Position numbers and translations under genes: made by a program. The notes below the pieces were generated by a model. It did no database searches. It saw only the letters and a program-made list of their open reading frames with translations, and had not been told where the DNA came from. 64,000 nt of DNA from Varanus komodoensis (taxonomy: Eukaryota > Chordata > Lepidosauria > Squamata > Varanidae), in NCBI RefSeq assembly GCF_004798865.1, contig NW_025336598.1, forward strand, positions 25,145,519 to 25,209,518, in the 5' to 3' direction. Below, piece after piece: positions 1-13,000 of the stretch. How positions within the stretch are numbered: the stretch's first letter is position 1; every line of letters starts with the position of its first letter.

Positions 1-790
1 ATCATGGGATGGTAGCGACAACCAAACATCAAGTTGTTGTTTGTGGGTTGCACTTGTGGAATCCTGCCCTCAGAGCAGTTGTGTGACCCACTGATACCAA
101 TCACATACTCTGAACAGTAAAAGAATGACAGTAACGGAATGTTTAAAATGCTTATTCTGTTTATAACCTACGGACCTGTTTAGACAGGAAACTACAAATG
201 AACCTCCATGAGTGCAGCCACCTCTGTGGGACTGCAGTAGCTGTCAATTTTGACAAAGTTCCCATTTGATGCGATTTTCTTTTTCTCTTCTGTTGCTGTC
301 AGAAGGTTCGTTTCTGGAAGGGCAACCAAGGATGACCCCATCTGGACAGTCGCTCTTTGTCACTGTCTACAGTAGTTACTAGAATGGGTGACTGTCACGT
401 CCACCTGGAAGTTTCTTGAAGGCTGCAGTGGAAGCCAGCCCTAAATTTCCTACTCTAGAAAAGAACCTCAAGTCCATACTGCTTCCAAATCAACATCCAC
501 ATAGCATTTTGATTCATGAACACTATGCTGAGTAACGACTTCAGGTGGTTTAATAATGTCTCCAGCTTAACCTGGTGCTGGTAACCAGCTGGAAATATGA
601 CTTCAAGTCAGCTCCATTTGTTCCATCTTGGAATATTACTTATGCTTAAATATTTTTTCCATATTCAAAGCAATCATTCCCACCCACCCTCTTTCTAAAA
701 TGTGTTGTGTGTGATTACTTTTTCTCTTCCATGTAAAAAGCATTAAAATCTATAAACTAAGAACACTTGAAAGCCATCCCGGAATTATAC
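1..790 (-). other. DLC1: DLC1 intron 11 (partial), no exon seen
   Basis: This is the intron that follows coding exon 11 (donor GTATAA). It runs off the left edge of the window. I looked on the minus strand for the next expected START exon, which in mammals begins around VSEGPPLRLW, and did not find it. No clear repeat was recognised. Confidence 0.7.
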
Positions 791-1009
791 CTTCTTGTAG
801 GCCAGCTCTGCTTGCTCAGAAGTGGAACAACTGACCCATCCTTTAAATTTATCTTTTATCTCCTTGAACAGGTCATCCATACAGTCCTGAATGTAAGAAT
901 GGTAGTCTGCAGGCTCCGAGTTATTCATTCGCCCAAGTTCCTCCAAGCTCAAAGGTCTAAGGTCTTGCTCTGTATAAGAATTACGACATCTGCTCATTTC
1001 TTCAGGGAT
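791..1009 (-). CDS. DLC1: DLC1 coding exon 11 (start of START domain)
   Basis: The exon has 219 nt and 73 codons (residues 850-922), phase 0 at both ends. The acceptor is ccccag and the donor AAG|GTATAA. The peptide begins IPEEMSRCRNSYTEQDL and ends SEQAELAYKKV, close to the mammalian PEEMSRCRNSYTEQEL...YKKV. This links the RhoGAP domain to START, a lipid-binding fold in the family, and supplies its first helices. The rest of START is outside the window. Confidence 0.95.
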
Positions 1010-4000
1010 CTGGGGATTGGGGTGATATGAGGAAGAAAAAACTTGGATGTTCACTACTGTAGATTCATTGCCAACATTTCATGGTACTTCATTGGTACTG
1101 AAGAAAACTATAGATAACACCAGCCATATTAAAAGCACCAACGAGTAGCCCAGTAGGAATGTTATCTAGTTCCCCAGTTACTATCCTAGAGGCAAAAAGG
1201 AGACCCACAGCTGGGAAGACAATTTTAAGCTGGATGTGGTGAAAGTTTGGCCTTTGACCCTTCAACACCTTTTAAAAGTATCCCTCCATCAAGGCTAGTT
1301 GCCAAATAGGGCACTATGGCAACAAGAACTAAGTGTGGAGTTGTGGAACAGAACCTCCTTCAGCTGGAGCCCCACATCCCGTTTTGGAGAAGCTCTTGTG
1401 TGCCACATTCTAGTGGTAAATTATGCTGATGGCAAAAGAGTTTAGAACTCAAGGCAAAAGCCAGTAATTCCACTACCTTTTAGCTTAAGGCTCTAACAGT
1501 TAAGGAAGTCTTAGAGGCATTTGAAACTTTCAGAATGGTAGCGAACTATAGAAAAGCTGAGAAACCATCAAATGATCAGTGGCTGGAGGAAACAGGAGTT
1601 GGACCAAGTAAAGGGGGTGCGGTGATCTGGGGAAGCGGAGGGCTGGACTGGGATTCCAGGTGGGCCAGATTTGGTTCCTGGACATGGTCCACAACCTGCC
1701 AATAGAGGCATATGCAAGATACATATATAATAATTGTACAGTGGAACACTCACCTGAAACAGCTTCTTACACTCAGCAATCATGTGGCCCAGGCCTTGTG
1801 TTGCAGCCAAATTCTCATTTAAATCTTTCTGATCAGGCTTTCCCAGACTCTGTTTTCTCTGCATCACCCTGTTAAAATGGAAGCTCGATGACACAAAGCT
1901 GACTAGAATGGATTGCAATGTACAACCAGAGAATTCCATAAAGAGCCAAGGGTCCCACCTAAATTGCTGATTTAAAAACCTGCAGTCTGCATCTAAGGGC
2001 GATCTTTCTTTTCAGCCATCTCGTGTATTTATAATGGCATGTCCAGATGAATTTAAGAGTGTTATGCTAGCATGCTGATCACCTGTTGACTGCAGAATCA
2101 AGCGATGATTTGCATACATTAAGTTCACTGCAGTCATCATCACTAGCACTACCCAATGAAAACTCAAAATTCAGTATTAGTTAGGGGACATCATAGCTAG
2201 AAGTTCTAGAGACAGATTTCTTTCCATGTGCAACAGTCACCAGCAAGGCCATCAAGGTAGCACATGGACACTTGCCTTGGAGAAGAATTTTCTCTCTTGA
2301 GGGTGTTCAAATGGAAAAGCGAAGGTGCTAAGCACACAGCGAGGTTTGTTGGCGTCATCTGGTTTTCCTTCACAGCAGCTGTGACATCACTCAAAAAATA
2401 CAGGAGAATCTGTAGGACTTCTCTGTTCTCATCTGGTAGAAGCATAATGGCTGCCTTGATGGCCTGAAGACGCTGATCCTTTGGCACATCTGCACAAGAT
2501 TAGCAATCCTCTCATCAACTCATTGATTTTCCACACATATAGCATGAATGCATCCCAAAGCAAACTCTGGCCTCAACTATTTTTGACTTTAGTCTGAAGC
2601 GATTTCCTTCAGTGTGCTGCATACCATTCATGGCAAATGAAGGCATTTTTTTTTTTGTCAACAACTTAACTGCCCTCAGGTATTTCCTGCCTAGCAAGAG
2701 ACTCAACAGTAAAACAAAACGCTGCATATTCCAGAGTTAAATTTAGAATTTAATTATGAGAGCCACATACTTCTGTAGACCTGCTAAAAAGACTGTTAAA
2801 TTAGATTGGAGCTCCTTCAGTTTATGAACATGGGTGGTACACGAGGATGCAAACATTAAATCCAGCCACTCTGGACGCTGACAAAAAACTACACACACCA
2901 GTGAAACACGTTCTTCAACTGGGGAGGTAGTTAAAACAAAGAGCCATTAAATGATTCCCAACTTTGGCACCTCAAAATATCCAAACTGTGTGTCAAGAAG
3001 CAGACAAGTGCTTTACTTAATGATGATGTAGTGACGAGGGAAGGAAAATTATCACTGGTGGATAGTTTCATACTTATCTGTCAGGTAGCTCCACAGTGAC
3101 AAAGGAGAACATATATCCTGACCAACGATTTTTGATGTCCTTTTTATGGGACTTGAAAATTTGGGGTGAGGCTATTTGCTGCATACAAGGAGAAACAATC
3201 TCCCAAAGGTACCCGAAGTACACAGTTTAGAGTTCACAAAATGTGAGATGGGCTTATCTTGAGGATACAGTATCTAAAGGAGAGATACAAAATCCAGGGA
3301 AGAATAAGATCTGGAAACAAGTGATCCCTACTTCTCTTGCCATCCAAGACACAAGAATGAGCTGAATGTTCCTTAGTGCATTATTCACACTGACTTGCAT
3401 CTATGGATGTAACTTTTTCCACCACCTGTCCCATCAGTACAAGGGACTTTGGGAAGAGCTGCTGCTATGACAGAAAGGCATCTTTTCTGATGGCCATGTT
3501 TCACTGGTGCCCCAATCTAAAGGGATTTGCAGCTAGCAACAGGCTACATGCACATGATCGTGGGCAAGAATCATTGATATGCTTTGTTACTGAGACGATT
3601 CATGCACGGTTAGCGTGGGGTAGAAAGCACAGGAAGATGGAATGGGAGCAAGCTCAGGCTGTTTGAAAAAAGGCAGAAGGAGCAGTGGGAAAACTCAGGA
3701 GGGTTACACATGATGACATGTGTACCAGCCTTCATACAATGCACTGAATGAAGGTGGATGCATGATCAAAGCCTCATTTGGAAGCACCCTATGGTTAATT
3801 CTCATTAACTGTGTGGATGCCAAGAGGTGTAAACTAAGCAGGCAGGGCTCTATTGGTAAGACTCTATTGGTAAGAGAGACATCTGTTCTTTCCTTAAAAG
3901 CTATGGGTGATAGTGGAATGACTGACCACTGCCTCTCAAAATACAGCACAGAAAAGATGGTGAAATGCCATCAATATGAACTGTCACATATATCCAATTC

Positions 4001-7000
4001 TAATGAAAATCCCAAATTTCATTTGATTTTCAGTTTCAAGATTGACAATGTTGTAAAGAGAGACAGACATTTGGAAATGACTACAACAGAAGCTCTGAAC
4101 AACCATGACTTACACTGGTAGATCTGTAAGAAAGTCTCTGAAAGTTTGTTGGTCATGAGCGGTTCCGGCAGATCACGGAAATACTGCTTCAGCATGTCGG
4201 CCACATCATAAGCAGACTGACCTTCATAGTTTACTTTTCCTGTTGAATTTTCATTCATTTGTCGTAATGCCTGGATTCTTGACTTGACTCCAGATTTTCG
4301 GAAAAGGCCAACCTACTTGACAAAAGAAATATGTAGGAGAGATCTGCCACTGGTACCATGCTTAAAACAGAAAGTGATTCTAACAACCAAGTTTCAAGAT
4401 TCAGCACTTAGTTTTGTGGTACAGCTATTTCCAAAGTCTACTGCGTCTGTGTGAAATGGAAGATCACATTCGAACACTGCTTGTGTAAAAAAAACAAAAA
4501 ACAAACACAAACAAAGCCATGCAAGAAGGCCATTGCATAAGCTTCTGCTTGACTTATCCAAGTGGAGGTATGCTTCTCATTATGTGAAGAACATTCAGAA
4601 ATGTGTCTCCCAGTCTGGAATAGTACCACCTGTCTCTTTTACCTGATAAGCTGTTTAAGAAGAGATGGTGAGGCTGACTGCTGCTGTGATTAGTTCACAT
4701 TTGGGGTTACACGCCAATTAGTTTGACTAGCCACACAATTCTTGAAAAAAAATTTCAACAACTAAAGAAGAGCACCAGCAAAGAAAACTTCTGGGACTGT
4801 GGCAGTTGGCAATGCAAAAATAACAAGGAATCTCACCTGATCCAGACAGTGGTTGCGAAGAAATCGCATGGCTTGTTGAATGCTCTGCGGTAGAGGTTGT
4901 CCTGTGCGTTGCACATTAACGGTCAGGGGAACTCCAAACACATTTCGGTCCCTGTAATCTGGGACTTTTATCCTTTTCATAAACTTTGGCACAGCCCTGA
5001 AGAGGAACAGAAATAAACTGATAAAGATTGACAAAGCTTCAAGTGTCTTTTTATGTGTTCATGCCATCTTTCTCAAGTGCAGACCACACACTTCTATTTC
5101 CAACTGTGGGGTGTGGAATAAGAGGCACAAAGGAAAACATCTCATCTGACTCAGAATAGCAGTATGGAAAACCTGATTGTGGCATTGAAGTTGCAACATT
5201 CCACTATGTGAAGGGGGAAAAATATCACAGGAAAATCCCTCAAATGTAAATGTAATAATAGGGATCCAGAAGTGTATTTTAAAGATTTTTACTAGTACTG
5301 TTAAACCAATGAAAATAATTGTTAGATGATTAATAATCTGTTCTTCATCCCTTCATTAATTTAATTTCTATACCACCCAATAGTTGAAACTCTCTGGGTG
5401 GTTCACCAGTTAAAACAAAATTTTAAATAGATCATTTTGTATATTGATATCCTACCATTCTTTTGACATGGAATTCATGGTAATGCAGATAAGATTCCCA
5501 AGTGAATTTGCATTCATGCACTGAGAGACCAATCTCAAGACTGAAGGATTTACCTAACTTAGAAGGAAAGGCCACTTTTGTATTCTATTTCTTTTCTAGC
5601 AAGGTATGGTAAGAATGTAAACAAATATGTTCTTAACATGCATTAAGATCTGGAAGATTCATCTTCCAGGTACAAGTTACACCATGACACTCAATTGACT
5701 GTTGTGCCTTTAACTCAGCAATCAAAGTAAGAAGTCACTTCTAGTCAATGTCACAAAATCGATATAGACAAAATTTTGTTGAGATATAATTTAATCTTCC
5801 TCTTGAATAAATAGCTCATTTGATTTTGGAAAATTACGTTTCAGTGGATCTTTGGAATAAAGAATATGCAAACTGTTCAAAACATCTCTCTTCACAACAA
5901 GGCCTCATACAAGTGGCCACTCTTATCTTTTCTATCCCTCGTTATGCAATCATCTGATACATGCAAGTCAACTTTGTGTTGAGTTCTTGAGGATGGCCAA
6001 ATCAGTTAAGCCATTCACATCAAATCTGAAGCTAAAGAATCAATTGATTTATGATATCAATTAAAAGAAGGATCCTTTCACCTTATTAGTTAATCGTATA
6101 TGCCAGAATTTGGCAGGCCAGAAGGTAGAGGGCAGAACTAGGGTGGCCGTGTCAAAACTTGTAAGAGTCAAACACAAATCTAGAAGTCAATGACCCTTTA
6201 TAATCTTTCTTCTTTAGGACTCTCAGGGAAAGATAGACATGTGAACAATGAGCTTTTTGTATGTTAACCACTTGCTTTAGAAAGCCCTCAGACTTGGTCC
6301 CACCACCCACTAGCCTGTGTCACAGCAGGAAACTGATGTAATACACTGGTGTTTGCCAGCAGCAAGTTTGAGTTCGACAAATGACCTTTTCAGGCACAAC
6401 TTCTGCCCCTTCACACCTTCCTTCTCTAACACTTCACCCACGCACTTTGGTAAAAAGTCCTTTTTATTTGGTTTTGACCAGTAGGAAAAAAATTACCACC
6501 AAAAATTCCAGAGCCCTGCTATTTCATTTAATAAAATCATTTAAGAATTTCACATTGCTAAGAAGCAAGTTATGCGACAAAGCAAATATTTAACACGAGA
6601 CGCAAAACTGGAATGACATCAACTGAGAAAATTCTAAATTAACAGTATAGTTATTTAAACAACCTTTTAGGTTTATGACTGACTAAGCTGCCATATAACC
6701 ATTCCATCTAATTTGTATTTCCATACAGCTTTAACATAAAGTGTTAGTGATATAAGCGTATGTATGATTTTTGTTTGTCAAAATGCACAGCAGCGGAAAG
6801 TCATGTAAAAAGAAACATACACACATTACGAAGTCTGCTGAGCATCTGAAGCATGCAAGGGTAAACTGGTCAATACTTATTTCTGTCTTTCAGAACAAAC
6901 AACTTCTGTATTTAGCTCAACTCCCATAATAACAGTCCTGGAACAGGAAGAGCTTTGATGCAGCTCTGCAAGTCCTAGGGACAGGAAGGAGGAGGCTAGA

Positions 7001-10000
7001 GAAGATGTTAAAGTTGTAGTAAAATGGATGCGCACACTCCACACCCTCACGCTGCCCTTTTAGCTGCCTTATTACCCTGTGCAAGTAGCAACAGAGAATA
7101 GGCAATCTAAGGTTTTCAATGGCATTAAACTGACGGGGCACTTTAATTATGCAATGGGAATAATGAATTCTGTATTCATCTTAAAGGATGTTCTCACCAT
7201 CTCTCATCTATTACCAAATTAGGCTTGCAAAAGCATGTATATAGGCACTGACCAGATTCATGCCGAGGATTGTTGTGGGTGCATACGGAATCTTCACTCA
7301 GGAATTGTCATGTCATTAGAACTCAATGAGAATGGGTTCTGCCGTGGTTAAACAACCACGGCAGAACCCTAAAACATACGCTGCAGCACATTTGGGTGCT
7401 GCATATTCAAAACGGTGGCTGCATGTGCTCCATTTTTGCTGCAGCCTCAGCCATGGTGGCTGTCGGTCATGGAACAGTCCCACTGTATTGGATCCAGATT
7501 TAGCACAGGCAACTGGGCCTGCAGATGCAAACTTCTCTGCTCCTTCTTCCCATGCTAGTCCGCCAGCCCAGTTACACATATTTAAATCTGGATCAAACCC
7601 ATTCTCTAATGTTGCTCATCAACAGTGCAGAGCTATCCTCAGTAGATATGTCAAAGCTGCACAACTTTTTTTAAAAAATGACCTTTTTTTGGCAGGCAGG
7701 AAGTGTTCAAGGGAGTGTTTTACTATTTCTGGTTCTGACTAGTCAGAAGCCTGCCTACCATGGATGTCTGCAGCTCCTTACCAGCTGAAGCCATGCTTAT
7801 TAGAAGGGGTGTATTTCTCCAAGAGTGCAGTTAACTTCAAGAGGGAATATTTCTGCAGCAGGTTCATCTGTGCGACAGACTGGCAGTTGATCTGTAACAA
7901 CGCTGAGCTGAAGCTGGGTCGATGGGAACTCTGAAAGCTGTGCCACCTCATTCTGTGTCTTCAGGAGAGAGAGAAAGGGATTTAACAGTACATTCAGGTT
8001 GAAGTGAGTGAAAAGCCAGATCAACTTAATTTGCTTAGCAGAATTGTATTTCCTGAACTGAGCTCTCTGTGATATTGAGAGTAGAGATGTTAAAAACTTC
8101 TTAAGTACTTAGCAGCAAAGCTGACTGAGAGAGAAAATACTGCAAAGGTCTTCCTTGCACTTAAATTGCATTTCTAAGGTTCTAACTTCCTTGCACTTAA
8201 ATTGCATTTCTAAGGTTCTTCTTTATGAAACATTTTTATGCATCTGTCTGCTGGCACTATGAATAGCACAGACACTTATGAATTGCACCCACCCAAAGAA
8301 AAGTTTATGCACCATCAAAAGAGAATAAAGATGATAGCAACCTGTATAAAAATTGCATGTGTTAATTGATATTACAGATGCATTTTAGTAAGAATAGAAA
8401 TATAGTGGAAGACTAGTGCATGAAAGATGGGCAGGTGACCTTATGTCTGCCTGTTTAGTTTGCTGTTCAGGTGCTAATGTTGATGGGCAACTGCTCTTCT
8501 GGTTTTTTATCTTTAAACTGCAATTAGACAGGACAGCCCTTCGAACAGAATATGGTATCCAGCAGCCAGTCAAATAAAACATCAAACTCAGTGAAAGAGG
8601 ACACGTGGCCATTCGAAATGTGGGTAGATGAGCCAAACTACTGAGAACCCAAGTTTTATTGCTTAGTTTCATCAGAAGGATTAGTGAAAGGGCCCTGAGT
8701 CTGAATAAAGGGTTCCCTTTTTTCCAGAGCAATTTTGCACAAATCAGAGGGAAAATATAAATGACATAGGCCACTCCCATTTGGAAATACACACTGGAAA
8801 TACACACTGAATTGTTCACCAGCCATTCCTTTAAGCAAAATCTCTGTGAAAGAAATCATGAATTAACACTCGGTCTTCACTTAACAGATGCAACCCATCT
8901 GTGATGCACCAATTGGCAAGGCATAAAGGCGTAGGCTAGCACTACCTCTTTTCCCACTGACAAGCATTAAGAAACTGGCTCCTCTAGTAATTGCCCATGC
9001 CCTTTGAAGTGTAGATCGTATGTTGCTTTCTGCCTAGCCCATAAGACATAATGCCCACCATCAGGGGCACAATAATGTTGGTCATATACGAAAGATCAAG
9101 ATGGCATAGTTGAGAGTCAAGGACATATTGTATCCTGTCTTATAACCAGATCTGATACATAAAATGCAAATGAGTTAGAAGGCCAATTTCCCACTTGAAA
9201 GATGCCTGGTAGCCACACCAAGAACTTTTCAGAAAATATGCCATTCCCACTTCATTTTGATGAACATCAATACTGAAAAACTCCCCAGTGCCTACAATTA
9301 CTGTGTATTTTCATTTCTTGGAACAGGAAAGCACTGCAAGGATAGGCAAGAAAGAGAGCGTTGAAAGAATGTCCAAAGTCCACTTCCTTCTCTTTTACCT
9401 ACCTCATCGTTTGGCTTGCCTTAAGCAGGGTGATATATGTGACAGGCTTATGAGTTAAGTATGCCAGCTTAGCATGTGTATCTTTTGGTGCTGAAGCTGA
9501 ATTATCTACCTAGAGTGTTGCAAGGTTACTGTGAATCATGCTCAAATTCCAAAGAGTGTTATGGAAGATCACTACCATATTGATAACATGCAATGGACAA
9601 AACACCTTTAAACAGCCAGGAAAAGTTTTGCTAGGGAACAGGTCTACAATAACTATCTCAGATGATTACATCATTTGATTAATGACCTGAAAATTAAATT
9701 TTACCTTCTTTTTGCACTGAGTGAATTCATCTCATCTCTTAATGCATTTTCCACATACACCTCTAGAGAACTATGCATTAAAGATGAATCCCATAGCTTC
9801 AGCATACTAGAACCAATATATAGGATAATGCAGAGGAGGAATAAGAACTGTTATGGCTTGTTTTTACAATCTGTCGGGGCATTTCTAGAAGTATTGTTAT
9901 GTGCCCTGATTCAATTCAGAAACAAATATATCTACATATATGTTATTTTATATTGTTAACTTATTTTATATTGTTAATTTATATTATTTTAATTGATTTA

Positions 10001-13000
10001 TGTTGTGAGCCGCCTCGAGGCTTCGGCGAATGGGGCGGCATAGAAATTTTCTAAATACATACATATATACATACATACATACAGGGTTCTGTTGTCCGTC
10101 AAAACAGATATTCAGCTTTAACAGTAAAAATTCATCTTGAATTCAGAATGTCATGAACACTAACATGACTGCAGGCTAGACTACACTTTATTCTAAAGAT
10201 GTAGCTAAGACTAGCCTTGTGTAACCGTTTTTAGGAAAGTGTTTAAAAAGTTTTTATTCTGCACTAGGTTTGGGACTATTAAATGTCTTTCATTGTGGAA
10301 CGGCTGGTGGGAAATGTGGGGAATTGTGGACATGTCTTCTGTAGAAACACACTTAGGATTAAAGCTTAAGCAGTTCTTACTGACCAATTCCTGATTTTAG
10401 ATTATGGTGGCAAACCAGAAGTGGGCCTTCACTGCAGCAGAGCTCAACTTACAGGATACCTCTCCAGTACTATTTGGGATGTGCCAACTCTGGCTTATTT
10501 TAGGTGCCTATTGACCTAAGCCCTCCTAGCATGCTCACTTAGTTTGTAAACTGTACGTTTAAATTTCACGTTAAATATTTTAAACCTATCAACTGAAGAG
10601 TTTTTGTATTTACTGATATAGTTTAAAGTGCAATCTGGTGCATGTTTTAATAACAAAAAAACGCTTTCAGATTTTAGGCCTTTTTTTATCTAAACATGCG
10701 AAGGTTTGTACCCTTATCTCTGATTTTGTAAACCACTCAGTGATATAGGTATGTAGGCAGCACATACACTGTGATGATAATGATAATAGCATACCACATT
10801 TCCCTTTATACTTAGTATCTGTTTTCACTGACCTGTTAGAGCGTGTCAGTGAGGCCCCTACTCCAGAGTCCCTCCTTTCCTGGATCCCTGTGGGCTCTTC
10901 TGTATCATTCAGTGAATTTCCTGTGCTGTCAAGATCGCTGGGTATTGTCCGGTCATTGTCCACATCAAGGAGGATCTGCTTAGGAGATGAAGGACATGGA
11001 GAAACTGAATCGAGAGCTGAATCTGAGTCCCCTTCATCCGAGAATTTCTCTGACCACTGGTTTACGATTTTCTGCATGCCTTTGACATGATAGAGAATGT
11101 CATCCAGTTCAGGGAAGAGGTCTTCATTCTCAAGATCAGCCAGATCACCAGTGCTAGAATACAGGATAGAGCCTGGCACATTGTCATAAATACTCAGGCG
11201 ACTACACATGGAGCTGGAAGAATTGCGCCTCTTCCCAATGCTCAGGTCTTTGGAGCTGTCAGAACTGTTTTCTCTCCTGAGGGCAAGATGTCCATGCCCA
11301 TGGAAGCTCCCTGTTCTCCAGTTCACTGAGGTGCTGTTCCCAGAAGGAGCAAAGTTCCCATTGGAGAGAGCTTTGGGGAAAGTTCCAGGCTTGTGGTCTT
11401 CAGGAATGAAGAAGACTGTATCCTCTGCAAAGCTCTCCCGGTTTCTAAAGTTCTGTTCCATGACATCGTTGAATGTTGATTGGTTGAAAGGATCGAAGCC
11501 TTCAAGGTACATCCCTACTCGTTTGTTGTAGGCACTGAGGCTACGTGTCCTTGTGATGGGGCTTGGAGTGCTGACTGCACTGCTCGTCTCTGATTGGCTG
11601 CTGCTGCTGCTGGTCTGGGTGGAATTGGAGACACTTCTTTTGCGTACCATGGGGACATTAATGTGGTTGCCATTGAGGGTAGAGATCTCCACACAGTTAA
11701 GCTGTTTTAATTTTTCCTCATCCACACCTTCCTGCAAGATAGGGCCACTGATTATGAGGCCAAGTTTTGAAGGGCCTTTGTTTTTACCATGATGGGAGCT
11801 TTTGAGTTTTAGGCTCTCCATTCTCTTTAGCAGGCTCCGTGTTTTCGACTTGGCGGTCTTCTCACTCACTTTGACACTGAAACTGAAGCTTGACAGCTCT
11901 TTCGGTGAGGGCAAGCTGCCGAAGGAGTCCTCATTGGCCACAAGGTTGCCTGACAAGCCCACACTCATGATGGAACTGGTCCGAGTTGTGGCAGGTTCAC
12001 TCTGGGAAGCAGTGGGGTGGCTACCATTGCTGCCAGCACTGTGGACAGAAAGGACATCCTGGTGCTCGCTCTGGTCCATCAGCATGCTTTCCTGACTGTT
12101 TGCACTGCTCAGATGAGCTGTGTCTGGGGACGAGGGATTTCCATCTAGTTTTGGAGGGAAAACGTTGAACTCCTCAAGCCTGGACCACCTCTTGCTGTCT
12201 CTCTGGAAAGTCCATTTACCACTTATTGCACAAGGCTCATCTTCATCTGAATCTTCACTCTGCAATACAACAGGACAACCACAATAAGGAGGAAACACAA
12301 AGGCAAGTTAGTTCCGTACAAGCAAAACACAAGCTAGGTAAGTGTCCTGTGGAACTGAACACCCTGGGGAACTCCTGCTCTTTTTCACAAGCAGCTGAAT
12401 ACTTCTCACATGCCAGGGTGCTTTTTAGAAATGAAGTGCTAAAATAGAGTGTACTGTAAAATAAAGCTAAAATGGAGCACAGCAAATAGCCTTTCCCGAC
12501 TCAGCACCATTCCAGGTGTCTTGGATTCCAGCAAGGAAAGGCACCAGGTTGGGCAAGACTGGAATCCAGTATGAAACGTGGGCTGAGATCCTGCTCAGAG
12601 ACTGACTACAGGTAGACGTTGGAGGTTCACACCTTGGCATCTCACGGTAGGACTGAACTCTGATTAGAAACCCTAGAAAGTGTACCACCAACTAGCACGT
12701 ACGCAACAGCAACTGGCCTGTAGAGAATGCCAATTAGGTAAAATCCTATGAAGTACATTCCTAACTGGCTTTCAAAAAAGAGGAGAACAAATGTTTGGAA
12801 CACTGTTACTGAGGGTGGGGCAGTGAAAAAAGTGGGCATGAAAAGAGAAGCTCCCCTTTCTTTCTCCTTGCCAACCCTACACAAGCCTACCTTTTTAAAA
12901 CCCCACTCAACATAGACTTACTGTAAAACATGCACTAGACCATAATGGATGGGATTGATGGATGGGATTAGATTGATGGATGGGAAGAAGCTCTGGGTTC

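Larger units (their letters stand above)
4997..7781 (-). other. DLC1: DLC1 intron 6
   Basis: This intron is about 2.8 kb. It holds a LINE-tail-like scrap near 5362-5425 and a striking perfect hairpin at 7334-7369. The hairpin begins a 280-bp CpG/GC-richer patch at about 7330-7610. The rest is AT-rich unique sequence. Confidence 0.8.
7959..10832 (-). other. DLC1: DLC1 intron 5
   Basis: This intron is about 2.9 kb. It has a 36-bp tandem duplication (8150-8220), a short 14-bp duplication (about 8782-8809) and a LINE tail ending in a tetranucleotide run (about 9905-10082). Otherwise it is unique and AT-rich. Confidence 0.85.

Noticed and set aside
3720-4121. 133-residue plus-strand frame in intron 8
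   Set aside because: It partly overlaps exon 8 antisense, has no recognised domain, and its composition is ordinary for intron sequence.
10667-10832. Open frame continuing past the exon 5 donor
   Set aside because: Conservation with DLC1 ends at the AACAG|GTCAGT donor and resumes in phase at 7958. The extension has no counterpart.
10667-12298. DLC1 paralogue STARD13 or STARD8 instead of DLC1
   Set aside because: The linker motifs (SDEDEPCAISG, RRDSGVGASLTRSNR, RWHSFQSSHRPS) and the MCxxKxxxMILTQ start fit DLC1 better as I recall the three paralogues.
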